A stretch of 64,000 nucleotides of DNA from JASSUD01 sp031963225 (GCA_031963225.1 JASSUD010000001.1:55992-119991), one strand, 5' to 3'. Positions 18,827 through 27,005 are shown, counted from the stretch's first letter. Made by a program: numbers and translations. Notes: generated by a model from the letters alone, not told the origin.

Positions 18827-19462
18827 ATGCCATTTAATTTGCCCATTTCCCTGACGTGGCTGCGAATCATTTTAATTCCGCTCATTATTGGCATTTTTTA
18901 TTGGCCAGAGGCGCAGCTGTCTCTTGCAGATAAAAATTTAGTGTCTGCTGTTATATTTATTTTGGCGGCTTTAACAGACTGGTTTGATGGTTTTTTAGCC
19001 CGGAGGTTGAATCAAACTTCTGCATTCGGCGCATTTTTAGATCCAGTGGCTGATAAATTGATGGTGACGGCTGCACTGCTTATTTTGGTAGAGCTTGCGC
19101 GTTTGAATGCTGCAGTGGCATTGGTCATTGTGGGGCGTGAAATTGCGATTTCAGCGCTGCGTGAATGGATGGCGCAAATAGGCGCGAGCAAAAGTATTGC
19201 GGTGAATTCATTAGGCAAAATTAAAACAGCATGTCAGATGGGCGCTATTCCCATGTTGCTTTTTTATGGTCCACTCACAGTGGGTTGGCCTGCGAAGCAT
19301 TTTTCGGTATTGGGCGTGCAGTTGCCAATGGGTTTTATATGTAATACGCCACTCTGGGGCACCCTATTGCTCTACTTTGCAGCAGTGCTCACAATTTGGT
19401 CGATGTTTTATTATATGCGCTTGGCTTGGCCACAAATTCGCCAGCGCGTAGCGCTCAGTTAA
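18827..19462 (+). CDS. pgsA: CDP-diacylglycerol-glycerol-3-phosphate 3-phosphatidyltransferase
   Basis: PgsA makes phosphatidylglycerol phosphate from CDP-diacylglycerol and glycerol-3-phosphate in the inner membrane, the committed step to phosphatidylglycerol and cardiolipin. The CDP-alcohol phosphotransferase motif is intact: DGFLARR, then GAFLDPVADK, giving the D-G-A-R-G-D-D pattern. The 211 residues contain several hydrophobic helices, starting with LTWLRIILIPLIIGIFYW. It lies 135 bases downstream of uvrC. The tRNA genes that often follow pgsA in related genomes are not seen here; a terminator-like hairpin follows instead. Confidence 0.94.
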   Translation: MPFNLPISLTWLRIILIPLIIGIFYWPEAQLSLADKNLVSAVIFILAALTDWFDGFLARRLNQTSAFGAFLDPVADKLMVTAALLILVELARLNAAVALVIVGREIAISALREWMAQIGASKSIAVNSLGKIKTACQMGAIPMLLFYGPLTVGWPAKHFSVLGVQLPMGFICNTPLWGTLLLYFAAVLTIWSMFYYMRLAWPQIRQRVALS

Positions 19463-19483
19463 TAGTGATCTACTTGTAATTAC

Positions 19484-19532
19484 TTGAAGGCAGGCGTTGG
19501 AGTTACTTTTTTACTCCAACGCCTGCCTTCAA
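19484..19532. terminator. Long hairpin between converging pgsA and suhB
   Basis: Two perfectly complementary 20-base arms (19484-19503 and 19513-19532) flank a T-rich loop. There is no long T-run after the stem, but the position between two converging genes and the stability support a bidirectional terminator. Confidence 0.65.
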
Positions 19533-19550
19533 ATTTGGATGCCATGTGGC

Positions 19551-20354
19551 TTACTTTATGGCTTCTATACGGCTATAAGGCTTCAGAATAGGGATCATCT
19601 GTGCAGAGAGTTTCACATTGCCTGCCACGATTTCTCCATATTTCAGAAAATCGGATTCTCCCGTATAGTCTGCGACCATACCGCCCGCCTCTGCAACCAG
19701 CAGGCTGCCTGCGGCTATATCCCAGCTATAAAGACCTTGCTCAAAATATCCATCTAATCGGCCTGCTGCTACATTGGCAAGATTGAGTGCTGCAGCACCT
19801 GGGCGGCGTAGTGCTGTGCAAGAGCGTGTCATCTGGCCAAAGAGTTGCAAGTAAGGCTCGAGATCCCGATCTTTGCGAAATGGAAAACCCGTCCCTATTA
19901 GCCCGTCAGATAAATGATCACGTTGCCCAACACGAATACGGCGATCATTTAAAAAAGCACCGCCTCCTTTTGATGCGGTAAAAATATCGTCTCGATTAGG
20001 GTCGAGAATCACAGCTTGTGTCACAACGCCTTTGTACAGTAAGGCAATAGAGACGCAATAGTAAGGGAAGCCGTGAATAAAGTTATGTGTACCGTCTAAT
20101 GGATCAATAATCCATTGATAGTCTGATTTGTGCTCAGATTGCCCAGACTCTTCGGCCAAAATGGAATGATCCGGGTAGGCTGAAAGTATGGTCTCAATAA
20201 TTGCAGCTTCTGAGGCTTTATCGATATCTGTGACAAAATCACGACGCTGTTTTGCATGTATTTCGATACCTTTGATATCGAGCGATGCACGGTTGATAAT
20301 TTGACTAGCGCGCCGTGCTGCGCGGACTGCAATATTGATCATGGGATGATGCAT
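19551..20354 (-). CDS. suhB: Inositol monophosphatase family protein SuhB
   Basis: SuhB hydrolyses inositol-1-phosphate in vitro; in E. coli its key role is as a NusA-linked antitermination factor in rRNA synthesis. The metal-site motifs are present: EESG, then WIIDPLDGTHNF with the DPLDG core, and WDIAAGSLLVAEAGG near the C-terminus. The protein begins MHHPMINIAVRAARRAS, the family N-terminus, and AAGGA lies 6 bases upstream of the ATG at 20354. The length is 267 residues, as usual. It is divergent from trmJ, with a perfect hairpin between the two starts. Confidence 0.95.
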   Translation of the reverse strand: MHHPMINIAVRAARRASQIINRASLDIKGIEIHAKQRRDFVTDIDKASEAAIIETILSAYPDHSILAEESGQSEHKSDYQWIIDPLDGTHNFIHGFPYYCVSIALLYKGVVTQAVILDPNRDDIFTASKGGGAFLNDRRIRVGQRDHLSDGLIGTGFPFRKDRDLEPYLQLFGQMTRSCTALRRPGAAALNLANVAAGRLDGYFEQGLYSWDIAAGSLLVAEAGGMVADYTGESDFLKYGEIVAGNVKLSAQMIPILKPYSRIEAIK

Positions 20355-20382
20355 GGGGAATCCTTTCGCATGTAAGAAGATG

Positions 20383-20410
20383 AAAAAGAGGGCCTAACGG
20401 CCCTCTTTTT
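20383..20410. promoter_or_regulatory. Terminator-like hairpin between divergent suhB and trmJ
   Basis: Perfect 12-bp arms (20383-20394 with 20399-20410) enclose a 4-base loop, with five As before and five Ts after. Because both genes start outward from it, the hairpin is in a leader, 29 bases before suhB and 62 before trmJ. An attenuator for one of them, or a barrier to antisense reading, are the plausible roles. Confidence 0.55.
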
Positions 20411-20471
20411 GCTCGTACCTGACTTCAACGTACGTAATCATAAAGTAGTACTGACTCAAGAGATATCATTC

Positions 20472-21317
20472 ATGCAAGATTTGTTGACAGAAAATGAAGG
20501 GCCAGCCCTGCGCTGCATTTTGGTAGAACCTAGTCATGTAGGTAATGTAGGGGCCGCCGCTCGAGCGATGAAAACCATGGGGTTGACTCAGCTATTTCTG
20601 GTTAACCCCCGGGATGCGGATGTAAAAATGGCGGAGCAAGCTATTGCAATGGCCAGTGGAGCAGAAGATGTATTGAAAAATGCCATCATTGTGCCGTCCT
20701 TAGAGCTTGCTTTGCAAGATGTGCAGTATTCACTGGCCTTATCTGCTAGACCTCGTGAATACAGCCCTCCTGTGAAGCCTTTGAGAGAAGCAGCACGTTA
20801 TGCACAGCAATTAAGCCATGCAGGAGCATGCGTAGCCTGTGTATTCGGTAATGAGCGTACAGGTTTACTCAATACGCATATCCAACTTTGCAGCGCACTA
20901 TTACATATTCCCACTAGCTCTGTGTATAGCTCTCTCAATTTAGCACAGGCGGTGCAGGTGATTGCTTACGAATGGCGTATGGCTTTCTTGGAGGGCATGG
21001 ACCACAAGCAAGCCCTTAGCCTCGAAGTGCCTCATCCCGTTATACAAGAAAAACGAGCGGCGGATACTATGGCGTCTCAGAGCCAAAGTGAGCAGATCCA
21101 AGGTGTAAGTCTTGCTACCGGTGAAGATATCGAAGCACTTTTTACGCATCTAGAACGTGCGTTGATAGCCATTGATTTCTTAGATCCAGCAGCTCCCAAA
21201 AAGCTTATGCCACGCCTGCGTCAGCTTTTTTCTCGTACACAACTAGAGCGAGAAGAACTCAATATTTTGCGCGGTATAGCTAAACATATTTTGCGTAAGG
21301 TAGGGAGTGAAGGGTAA
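20472..21317 (+). CDS. trmJ: tRNA (cytidine/uridine-2'-O)-methyltransferase TrmJ
   Basis: TrmJ is a SPOUT-class enzyme that methylates the 2'-O of nucleotide 32 in the tRNA anticodon loop. The family segments are CILVEPSHVGNVGAAARAMK at the N-terminus, FGNERTGL at the motif-2 loop, and HIPTSSVYSSLNLAQAVQV at motif 3, which forms the trefoil knot. The start at 20472 (281 residues) is the first ATG; the longer frame begins with a TTG inside the hairpin above. A helical C-terminal extension (LFTHLERALIAIDFLDP) is typical of TrmJ. Divergent suhB/trmJ is a known proteobacterial arrangement. Confidence 0.93.
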   Translation: MQDLLTENEGPALRCILVEPSHVGNVGAAARAMKTMGLTQLFLVNPRDADVKMAEQAIAMASGAEDVLKNAIIVPSLELALQDVQYSLALSARPREYSPPVKPLREAARYAQQLSHAGACVACVFGNERTGLLNTHIQLCSALLHIPTSSVYSSLNLAQAVQVIAYEWRMAFLEGMDHKQALSLEVPHPVIQEKRAADTMASQSQSEQIQGVSLATGEDIEALFTHLERALIAIDFLDPAAPKKLMPRLRQLFSRTQLEREELNILRGIAKHILRKVGSEG

Positions 21318-21436
21318 TTTGCCCATTTTTCTCAAGATTGCTTGAGTTGGTCGTGCGCAGCCTCCAGCATTTTTATACTTTTACAAGCAGTTTCTTTTTA
21401 TGTGGAAGTTGGACTATCGCCAGTGCAAAAAGGTGG

Positions 21437-21694
21437 TTAATACAGGGTCAGTTTTGGTTTGAACTTCCGGTTTTTTATTGGCGCATGAAAATTATCTTGA
21501 GGGAGTCCTGTAATTTTGGTAATCAGCTCTGCTGGTAAACCTTCTTCTAACATTTTATTTAATATTGCAAATTTCTCTTGCTGTATCCCTTCTTGCCGAC
21601 TGTCCTGTTTAAGCTGCTGTGCAACGTTCATCATCTCCTCCCCGGCTTGTGAACTGTACTGATAAATCGTTTTATAAAAATCTTCTTCGCTTAA
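21437..21694 (-). pseudogene. 3' fragment of a Rpn-family nuclease gene
   Basis: This stretch encodes only the C-terminal 85 residues or so of a Rpn protein (FYKTIYQYSSQAGEEMMNV, EKFAILNKMLEEGLPAELI), nearly identical to the end of the intact gene at 21906. Homology continues about 45 bases past the stop in both copies, so DNA of about 300 bases was duplicated. The fragment is cut at 21695 by a REP element. The catalytic domain is missing. Confidence 0.85.
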
Positions 21695-21853
21695 CGTCAC
21701 CACCAACCTACATGAACGGTAGGTTGGTGGTGACGAAGGAACCCCAACATGCACACCACCGACTTTTAATCATCGCTTTTAGCCTGCACATGCAGGTTTT
21801 AAAAGGACAGTGGTCATCATGTTGGGGTTCGTACCTCACCACCAACCTACACG
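21695..21853. repeat. Compound REP element splitting two Rpn copies
   Basis: A 17-base inverted pair (21695-21711 with 21719-21735) is joined to AACCCCAACATGC, and a further unit in the opposite sense lies at about 21819-21850 (GTTGGGGTTCGTACC...). The whole sits exactly between the Rpn fragment and the sequence downstream of the intact Rpn gene. Confidence 0.75.
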
Positions 21854-21905
21854 TTAAAATTTCTTTTGGTGTGAAAGCTGGACTGCCGCAAGTGCAAAAA
21901 GATGG

Positions 21906-22850
21906 CTAATACAAGGTCAGTTTTGGTTTGAGTTTCAGGTTTTTCATTAGCGCATGAAAATCGTCTTGAGGAAGCCCTGTAATTTTGGTAATCAGCTCTG
22001 CTGGTAAACCTTCTTCTAACATCTTGTTTAATACTGCAAATTTCTCTTGCTGTACCCCTTTTTGCTGACCTTCTCGCTGACCCTCTTCCCAACCTTCCTG
22101 TTTAAGCTGCTGTGCAACGCTCATCATATCCTCCCCGGTTTTTGAACTGTATTGATAAATCATCTTATAAAACTGATCGAAGTCTGCACAATTCCCTTCG
22201 CTTAACATGTAATGGAACACCTTCTTTTTTCGGTCCTTTGATAAAGGATGGTGGTCTAATCCTGTAACAATATCCTGAGCGAAATCGCATAAGTCTTTCA
22301 CTTTTATATATTTCTGTAGCGTCTCCAGTAGCGCAATGCTGCCGTGTGTTCGGATTTCTTCATCAGGAATCGCGCTCACATCAATAATAATAGGTATTTT
22401 TGGAAAATCTCCTCTTCTTTTTTGGCCTGGATTTTCGAAGTGATCCAATATATCTGCAGAATAAGGGTAGGGGCTTGTCCTCCCTCGATAAAAAATTAAA
22501 GAGGTTACTTCGGGTAGCTCATCATGTCCTTTGTCTAGATGCCCCTGCATAACGTCGATTTCATAACGACAAACTCGTAATGGAAGCATCCGTTCAGCAC
22601 CGCTTTGGTGCTCGATGAGCATGTATAGATAAGCGTCTTTTTTTCTGCATTTTACGCGGTACAAAATATCGGTGAAGCGCTGTTTTAGCTCATTGCCAAT
22701 AAATGAGCCATTTTGCAGCTCCAGTGTCGATAGATCACACTGCTGCTGAAGTTCTTTTGGAAGGTGTACTTCCAAAAAACGACGAGCAATTTCGATATCG
22801 CTTAGAAAATCTTTAAAGAGAGAGTCATGTGGCTTTGAGATATTGCTCAT
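21906..22850 (-). CDS. Rpn-family recombination-promoting nuclease (transposase_31)
   Basis: Rpn proteins are PD-(D/E)XK-type endonucleases that promote RecA-independent recombination; the E. coli RpnA-E set is the reference. The N-terminus PHDSLFKDFLSDIEIARRFL matches the family start. The nuclease core follows: DLSTLELQNGSFIG, RFTDILYRVKCR and YLYMLIEHQSG, where the last segments carry the acidic and EHQ-type catalytic residues. I start at the ATG at 22850 (314 residues); a TTG 15 codons upstream is less likely. The C-terminus has a Gln/Glu/Gly-rich segment (EGWEEGQREGQQKGVQQEK) before the conserved LNKMLEEGLPAELITKITGL. Two broken relatives nearby suggest local activity. Confidence 0.9.
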   Translation of the reverse strand: MSNISKPHDSLFKDFLSDIEIARRFLEVHLPKELQQQCDLSTLELQNGSFIGNELKQRFTDILYRVKCRKKDAYLYMLIEHQSGAERMLPLRVCRYEIDVMQGHLDKGHDELPEVTSLIFYRGRTSPYPYSADILDHFENPGQKRRGDFPKIPIIIDVSAIPDEEIRTHGSIALLETLQKYIKVKDLCDFAQDIVTGLDHHPLSKDRKKKVFHYMLSEGNCADFDQFYKMIYQYSSKTGEDMMSVAQQLKQEGWEEGQREGQQKGVQQEKFAVLNKMLEEGLPAELITKITGLPQDDFHALMKNLKLKPKLTLY

Positions 22851-23094
22851 CTGGTGTACGTGGAAGAATAAAGTGCATAAATGGCATTCCAGCAAGATTT
22901 ATTTGCCCTGCCGCATGGATGTAATGCTTAATAGATCAGCTTGCTGCTCAAGAGAAGCTATGTTTTTTCCTCTCCAAGTAAGCTAACGTATCTAAGTTAA
23001 ATGCTAAACCATACAAGTTAAAAAGTAAATCAAATGAGATATTTTTATCTAATTTAGTTTTATTTTTGGGTGGCAACATGTCTGTGTATAGCGC

Positions 23095-23129
23095 AAAGCC
23101 CCGTGTCCTCTATGAAGAAACGGGGCTTT
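23095..23129 (-). terminator. Hairpin past the duplicated lpxH 3' end
   Basis: Ten-base arms AAAGCCCCGT/ACGGGGCTTT (23095-23104 with 23120-23129) enclose a 15-base loop. The T-run is short in both directions. It follows the lpxH-like fragment and may be the former lpxH terminator. Confidence 0.45.
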
Positions 23130-23160
23130 CGTAATTCTTGGGCGTATGCCCGAGCTGAGG

Positions 23161-23425
23161 CTAATACACCGATAACGCCTCGATACATTTTTCATCTAGC
23201 CGTAAGTAACCACCGCGTTTTCTATGCATAGAGTCTTCTAGATCCAAATCACTTAATACCAAGCGATGCGTATGGTTATCAATATGGTGAGCAGAGCGGT
23301 GTGTATGTCCCTGAATGAGTACATGGGTGTGCGTTTGCGCGAACAGCGCTGCAACAGCTTGGGGAGTGATGTCTTTGGGATCCACTGCTGATGGACATTT
23401 TTGTGTACTTGCAGGGGAGTAAGGT
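23161..23425 (-). pseudogene. Duplicated 3' end of lpxH
   Basis: The frame encodes a relative of the last 74 residues of LpxH (AVAALFAQTHTHVLIQGHTH and KRGGYLRLDEKCIEALSVY), with similarity at DNA level back to about 23420. Compared with the intact copy at 24657, several changes affect conserved positions, for example HGHTHRP has become QGHTHRS. The metallophosphatase N-terminus is missing, so it cannot work as an enzyme. At its 5' side it changes abruptly into Rpn-like sequence. Confidence 0.85.
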
Positions 23426-23490
23426 CTAGTAGCGCAATGCTGCTGTGTGTTTGGAGTGCTTCATCAGAAATTGCGCTGTGAAGTTGCATT
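23426..23490 (-). pseudogene. Short internal Rpn fragment fused to the lpxH fragment
   Basis: The minus strand reads SAISDEALQTHSSIALLD, matching SAIPDEEIRTHGSIALLE in the middle of the intact Rpn protein. The DNA match to the Rpn gene region at about 22325-22385 is clear. It is joined directly to the lpxH fragment, giving a mosaic of two unrelated genes. Confidence 0.75.
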
Positions 23491-23530
23491 CAGTCAGACT
23501 TGACTCAAGAATGAGATCAGGGCGCAGTTA

Positions 23531-23629
23531 GAGCATCTGAATAACCTTGTAGCAAGGAAGGTAGACGAAAACAGGTCAATGAATTCGACAAACAAGTATA
23601 AAAAATGCTACGGGATTATTCAGATACTC
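23531..23629. repeat. 99-bp MITE-like element, GAGYATCTGAATAA ends
   Basis: The two 24-base ends (23531-23554 and 23606-23629) are inverted repeats matching at 20 positions; all four differences are transitions. The short AT-rich interior has no gene. It ends 4 bases before the stop codon of the orphan gene at 23633. Confidence 0.65.
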
Positions 23630-23632
23630 TCC

Positions 23633-24496
23633 TTAATAGCCAGATCCGCGAGGATTTATCGCTAATTTTTCTTTTTTCCACATCGAGTTCAACCGTTTTA
23701 ATTGAACAGATCGATCTGCTTTTTTTCTGATGCTTAATGGATTATATAATGCCGGTATGTTTTCAATAATCTTCAGAAATTCATCGCTAGCATAATGAGT
23801 AATTACAATATGCCTTAAATGATTTAAAGCATATTTATCAGCTAAAAATTTCTGATATAAATGAGAATTTGTCAAGATTATTTTTGCTGATTTTTCATCT
23901 TGCATTGCCAAATGCTTTAATTTAATAACAGTAGTTTGTCCATTTGGAAATTTTTCATAAAATTCTTTTTTTTCAAGAATAATAAAAGCAGCTTCTAAAT
24001 GAGAGCTGGAAATAGTTAATAAAACAGTACCTCCACTGTCACTATGTAATATAGTATCATGCAGTATGGAATTTTCCAAAATATCTTTCGCTGATTCCAG
24101 GTCAGAAACAGCTATATCTTTTAATATAAGCTCAGGATGTTTTAATTTTTTAAAAAGAGTATGATTTTTAAATATAAATTCACATATTTTTAGATTGGAT
24201 TTTGCCTCTTCATTTAATTTCTCAGGAGGCAAGGATATGAGTCTTTCATATAATTCACCTTCTTCATTATATTGAGTGGGTTTAAATTTTACAGGTGTCC
24301 TGTCACTCATGAAAACTTCTCTGGTTTGACTTCCCTCTTTTTGAAAAGAATCTGATTTTTTTACATTTTTTGTGGGAAAATAATTAACAATATTTTCAAA
24401 TTTTTTTGAAACCTTTCCCGCAAGTTCTCTATCCTGGCTTAGAGGATATTGAACTGTTTTAAGCGGAATGTCGCGTGGTATATTATTGGTTTCCAT
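23633..24496 (-). CDS. AT-rich orphan protein with helical repeats
   Basis: No family recognised. The product is 287 residues. It starts at METNNIPRDIPLK, a plausible start preceded by an AAGGAT-like site. After a Lys-rich N-terminus, residues of about 110-260 show about four similar units of 33-37 residues with an aliphatic-helix, Ser/Asp-turn, helix pattern: ILKDIAVSDLESAKDILENS, VLLTISSSHLEAAFIILEKK, KLKHLAMQDEKSAKIILTNS and HLRHIVITHYASDEFLKIIE. This suggests an alpha-solenoid, possibly protein-binding. Base composition is markedly more AT-rich than lpxH beside it. It lies between the intact lpxH and the duplicated lpxH 3' end, so it probably arrived by insertion at the lpxH end. Confidence 0.65.
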   Translation of the reverse strand: METNNIPRDIPLKTVQYPLSQDRELAGKVSKKFENIVNYFPTKNVKKSDSFQKEGSQTREVFMSDRTPVKFKPTQYNEEGELYERLISLPPEKLNEEAKSNLKICEFIFKNHTLFKKLKHPELILKDIAVSDLESAKDILENSILHDTILHSDSGGTVLLTISSSHLEAAFIILEKKEFYEKFPNGQTTVIKLKHLAMQDEKSAKIILTNSHLYQKFLADKYALNHLRHIVITHYASDEFLKIIENIPALYNPLSIRKKADRSVQLKRLNSMWKKEKLAINPRGSGY

Positions 24497-24656
24497 TTTT
24501 ATCCTTTATTGAAATATTACAATCCAATATTAATCAGCGGCTTCCGGATAAATCGTAAGTGCCTTTGTGCACAAAGTTTTTTTATGGAAATAAGGTGGAG
24601 AAAATTGTGAGGAAATGGCATATTGGGAGTTCATGAATCCACCCACCTTTGGCTGG

Positions 24657-25532
24657 CTAATACACCGATACCGCCTCGATACCTTTTTCATCTAGCCGTA
24701 AATAACCACCACGTTTTCTATGCGTAGCATCTTCTAGATCCCAGTCACTTAATACCCAGCGATGCGTATGGTTATCAATATGATGGGCAGGGCGGTGTGT
24801 ATGCCCATGAATGAGTATATGGGTGTGTGTTTGCGCGAACAGCGCAGCAACAGCTTCGGGGGTGACGTCTTTGGAGTCCACTGCTGATGGGCATTTTTGT
24901 GTACTTGTAGCGGATGGAAAATGTTTTGAGTGTGGATGAGGGATATGGCGAGCCTTATCGCTTTGCGCGCGGATCCAGTTTGCTAGGCCTAGCCTCCAGC
25001 TCAGTGGCCAAGCAAGAAAAAACCGTTGAATAAGTGGGTTGCGGACTATGCGCCTAAAGCGTTGGTAGGCATGATCGGCTGTGCATAAATGATCGCCGTG
25101 TGAGAGTGCGATGCGCAGGCCATAGGCCTCAAGAATAAAAGGGTCGGGTAACAATCGCGCGCCGGCAAGCGCAGCGAAGCGAGGTCCTAGCAAAAAATCT
25201 CGGTTTCCATGCAGGATATAGAGGGCTCGCGTGGGGGTAGCTGGGTTTTTTGCAGAGGTATCTGGGTGAGATGGTACCGTTGTGTTTAGGCCTCTCATAC
25301 AAGATAGCATGCGTTTTATAAAAGGCTGTTCGACCATTCCATCGCCTACCCAGAACTCAAACAGATCGCCCAAAATAAAAACAGCGCTCGCATCTCGTGT
25401 GGTGTGCTGCATAAAATGCTCAAATGCAGCCGCTGTTTTGGGCATAGAAGGGCATAGATGTAGATCAGAAATAAAATACACCGGCCCTGAAGAAAATGGG
25501 GTTTTGGAAAAATCAGAGGGCTTTGAAGTCAT
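24657..25532 (-). CDS. lpxH: UDP-2,3-diacylglucosamine diphosphatase LpxH
   Basis: LpxH hydrolyses UDP-2,3-diacylglucosamine to lipid X in lipid A synthesis, at the inner face of the cytoplasmic membrane. The metallophosphoesterase ligands are visible in order: YFISDLHL, ILGDLFEFWVGD, LHGNRDFLLG, LSHGDHLC and HGHTHRP. At 291 residues it is longer than the E. coli enzyme (240), because of Ser/Thr/Pro-rich inserts near residues 90-105 and 195-220. It is downstream of ppiB on the same strand, the common order in Burkholderia relatives. Its last 230 bases are duplicated at 23161. Confidence 0.93.
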   Translation of the reverse strand: MTSKPSDFSKTPFSSGPVYFISDLHLCPSMPKTAAAFEHFMQHTTRDASAVFILGDLFEFWVGDGMVEQPFIKRMLSCMRGLNTTVPSHPDTSAKNPATPTRALYILHGNRDFLLGPRFAALAGARLLPDPFILEAYGLRIALSHGDHLCTADHAYQRFRRIVRNPLIQRFFLAWPLSWRLGLANWIRAQSDKARHIPHPHSKHFPSATSTQKCPSAVDSKDVTPEAVAALFAQTHTHILIHGHTHRPAHHIDNHTHRWVLSDWDLEDATHRKRGGYLRLDEKGIEAVSVY

Positions 25533-25579
25533 ATTTCAGCTCAGCTGTAGTCGCAAGCGCTTTAATCCCTGTGCGCCAT

Positions 25580-25616
25580 ACGATTCGCTAAAAGTTAGGC
25601 TTGTTAAGCGAATCGT
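25580..25616. repeat. 10-bp inverted repeat between ppiB and lpxH
   Basis: Arms ACGATTCGCT and AGCGAATCGT (25580-25589 with 25607-25616) surround a 17-base loop. There is no T-run. The hairpin may lie in the ppiB-lpxH transcript or act as a weak stop. Confidence 0.4.
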
Positions 25617-25637
25617 GATGGCTAGCTATAAAAATGC

Positions 25638-26132
25638 TTACGCAGTAACAACTGCTTTTTCAATTAGAACCGCTTCTACAGGCACATCTTGGTGATACCC
25701 GTTTGTGCCGGTTTTCACTGCAGCAATTTTATCCATTACCTCTAAACCAGACACCACACGCCCAAAGACGCAATATCCCCACCCTTGTACCGTAGGTGCA
25801 GAAAAGTTTAAGAAGTCGTTGTCAGACAGATTGATAAAAAATTGTGCACTGGCGGAATGAGGCGCATTGGTGCGAGCCATTGCAATACTGCCACGTACAT
25901 TTTTAAGGCCATTATTGGCTTCGTTTTCAATGGTAGCTTGGGTAGGTTTTTGGTCCATATCCTCTGTGAAGCCTCCACCTTGAATCATGAAGCCTGGAAT
26001 AACCCGATGAAAAATGGTGTTGTCATAGTGACCACTTTTTACGTAGTTCAAGAAATTTTCTACTGTTTTAGGGGCTTTTTCAGCGTCCAGTTCAAGTTGA
26101 ATCACGCCAAAAGAAGTATGCAGTTCGATCAT
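25638..26132 (-). CDS. ppiB: Cyclophilin-type peptidyl-prolyl isomerase B
   Basis: PpiB is a cytoplasmic cis-trans proline isomerase. Family motifs include FHRVIPGFMIQGG, with the catalytic arginine in FHRV, and MARTNAPHSASAQFFIN. The start is placed at the second of two near ATGs (26132): AGGA lies six bases before it but touches the first ATG at 26138. This gives 164 residues, exactly the E. coli length. There is no signal peptide. A 134-bp MITE separates it from the TPR protein upstream. Confidence 0.94.
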   Translation of the reverse strand: MIELHTSFGVIQLELDAEKAPKTVENFLNYVKSGHYDNTIFHRVIPGFMIQGGGFTEDMDQKPTQATIENEANNGLKNVRGSIAMARTNAPHSASAQFFINLSDNDFLNFSAPTVQGWGYCVFGRVVSGLEVMDKIAAVKTGTNGYHQDVPVEAVLIEKAVVTA

Positions 26133-26162
26133 AAACATTCCTAAGTAAGGTTGGAGAAAAAT

Positions 26163-26296
26163 TAGGGCATGTCCTCAATTGCTCCAAAGGGCTCATCTTT
26201 GAGGTTGTCCGGTCACTGTACTCAAGTAAAGTTCCGATCCTTATGCTCCTGCTCCCCAAAATATGAGCCCTTTGGAGCAATTGAGGACACACCCTA
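26163..26296. repeat. 134-bp MITE with TAGGGYRTGTCCTCAATTG ends
   Basis: The inverted ends match over about 34 bases, from TAGGGCATGTCCTCAATTGC onward (left) against TAGGGTGTGTCCTCAATTGC (right, read on the minus strand). The interior has no gene. The right end's first three bases, TAG, are the stop codon of the TPR protein. Its left half is also similar to the solo end at 38882. Confidence 0.85.
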
Positions 26297-26893
26297 GGGT
26301 AACGTTTCAGTGCCTTGAGCCGGCTGTGGCTGATTTTTGCGAAGTAACTTTTGGAGATCGCGCTGGCGCTGCTTGGAGAGCAGATTGTGTGTATCGCGTG
26401 TCGCAGCTTGCTGGTAAGCCAAAATGGCAAGCTGCGTATATATTGTTCCTAGGTTTTGGTAGGCCAGAGGGTAGTTTGGATTCGCGCTAATAGCGGTTTC
26501 TAAAGTGGCGCGAGCCTGGGCATATTGCCCTCTTTTTGCATAAAGCGCTGCGAGATTATTATAAGATTCTGGCAACTCAGGATAGCGCGCAATCAGGTTT
26601 TGAAAAGCTTCAATAGCTTCGTCATCTTGGCCTTCCCGGGCTAATTGGGTGGCGTGTTGAAAAAGCGCCTGAACATTATGCGTGGCGCCCGTTGGGCGCT
26701 GATTAGGAATAGGTGCTGGCGCAGCTGGTTCCGTGCCAGGTACGGTGTCTGTGCCTATATTTTGAGGCGCGGGAGCGCTTGCGAAAGAGGCTGTATCTAT
26801 ATTAGATGCAACAGCAGCGGAGGGGTTGTTTGCATAGGCTGGGCAAAAAAACAGACTAGCAATAAATAAAATAAGGCGATTGGGCAGGTTCAT
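26294..26893 (-). CDS. Secreted TPR protein
   Basis: A 199-residue protein of unknown exact role. The N-terminus MNLPNRLILFIASLFFCPAYA is a cleavable signal peptide, so it is probably periplasmic. A Pro/Ala-rich linker follows, then two to three tetratricopeptide repeats (ALFQHATQLAREGQDDEAIE, SYNNLAALYAKRGQYAQARA, AYQNLGTIYTQLAILAYQQA). I start at the ATG at 26893 for that signal peptide. A TPR gene beside cysS and ppiB is common in Burkholderiales. The stop TAG is the first three bases of the adjacent MITE, so the original C-terminus may have been altered. Confidence 0.8.
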   Translation of the reverse strand: MNLPNRLILFIASLFFCPAYANNPSAAVASNIDTASFASAPAPQNIGTDTVPGTEPAAPAPIPNQRPTGATHNVQALFQHATQLAREGQDDEAIEAFQNLIARYPELPESYNNLAALYAKRGQYAQARATLETAISANPNYPLAYQNLGTIYTQLAILAYQQAATRDTHNLLSKQRQRDLQKLLRKNQPQPAQGTETLP

Positions 26894-27005
26894 GAGCAGT
26901 AAATCAAGAGTGCTATACTCGCCGGCCATTTTCGCCGGAATAGGTGATGTAAGGTTAACACATTGGTTGCGCTGCGATGGCGCCTTCTTGTAGAGTATTT
27001 CTGCG

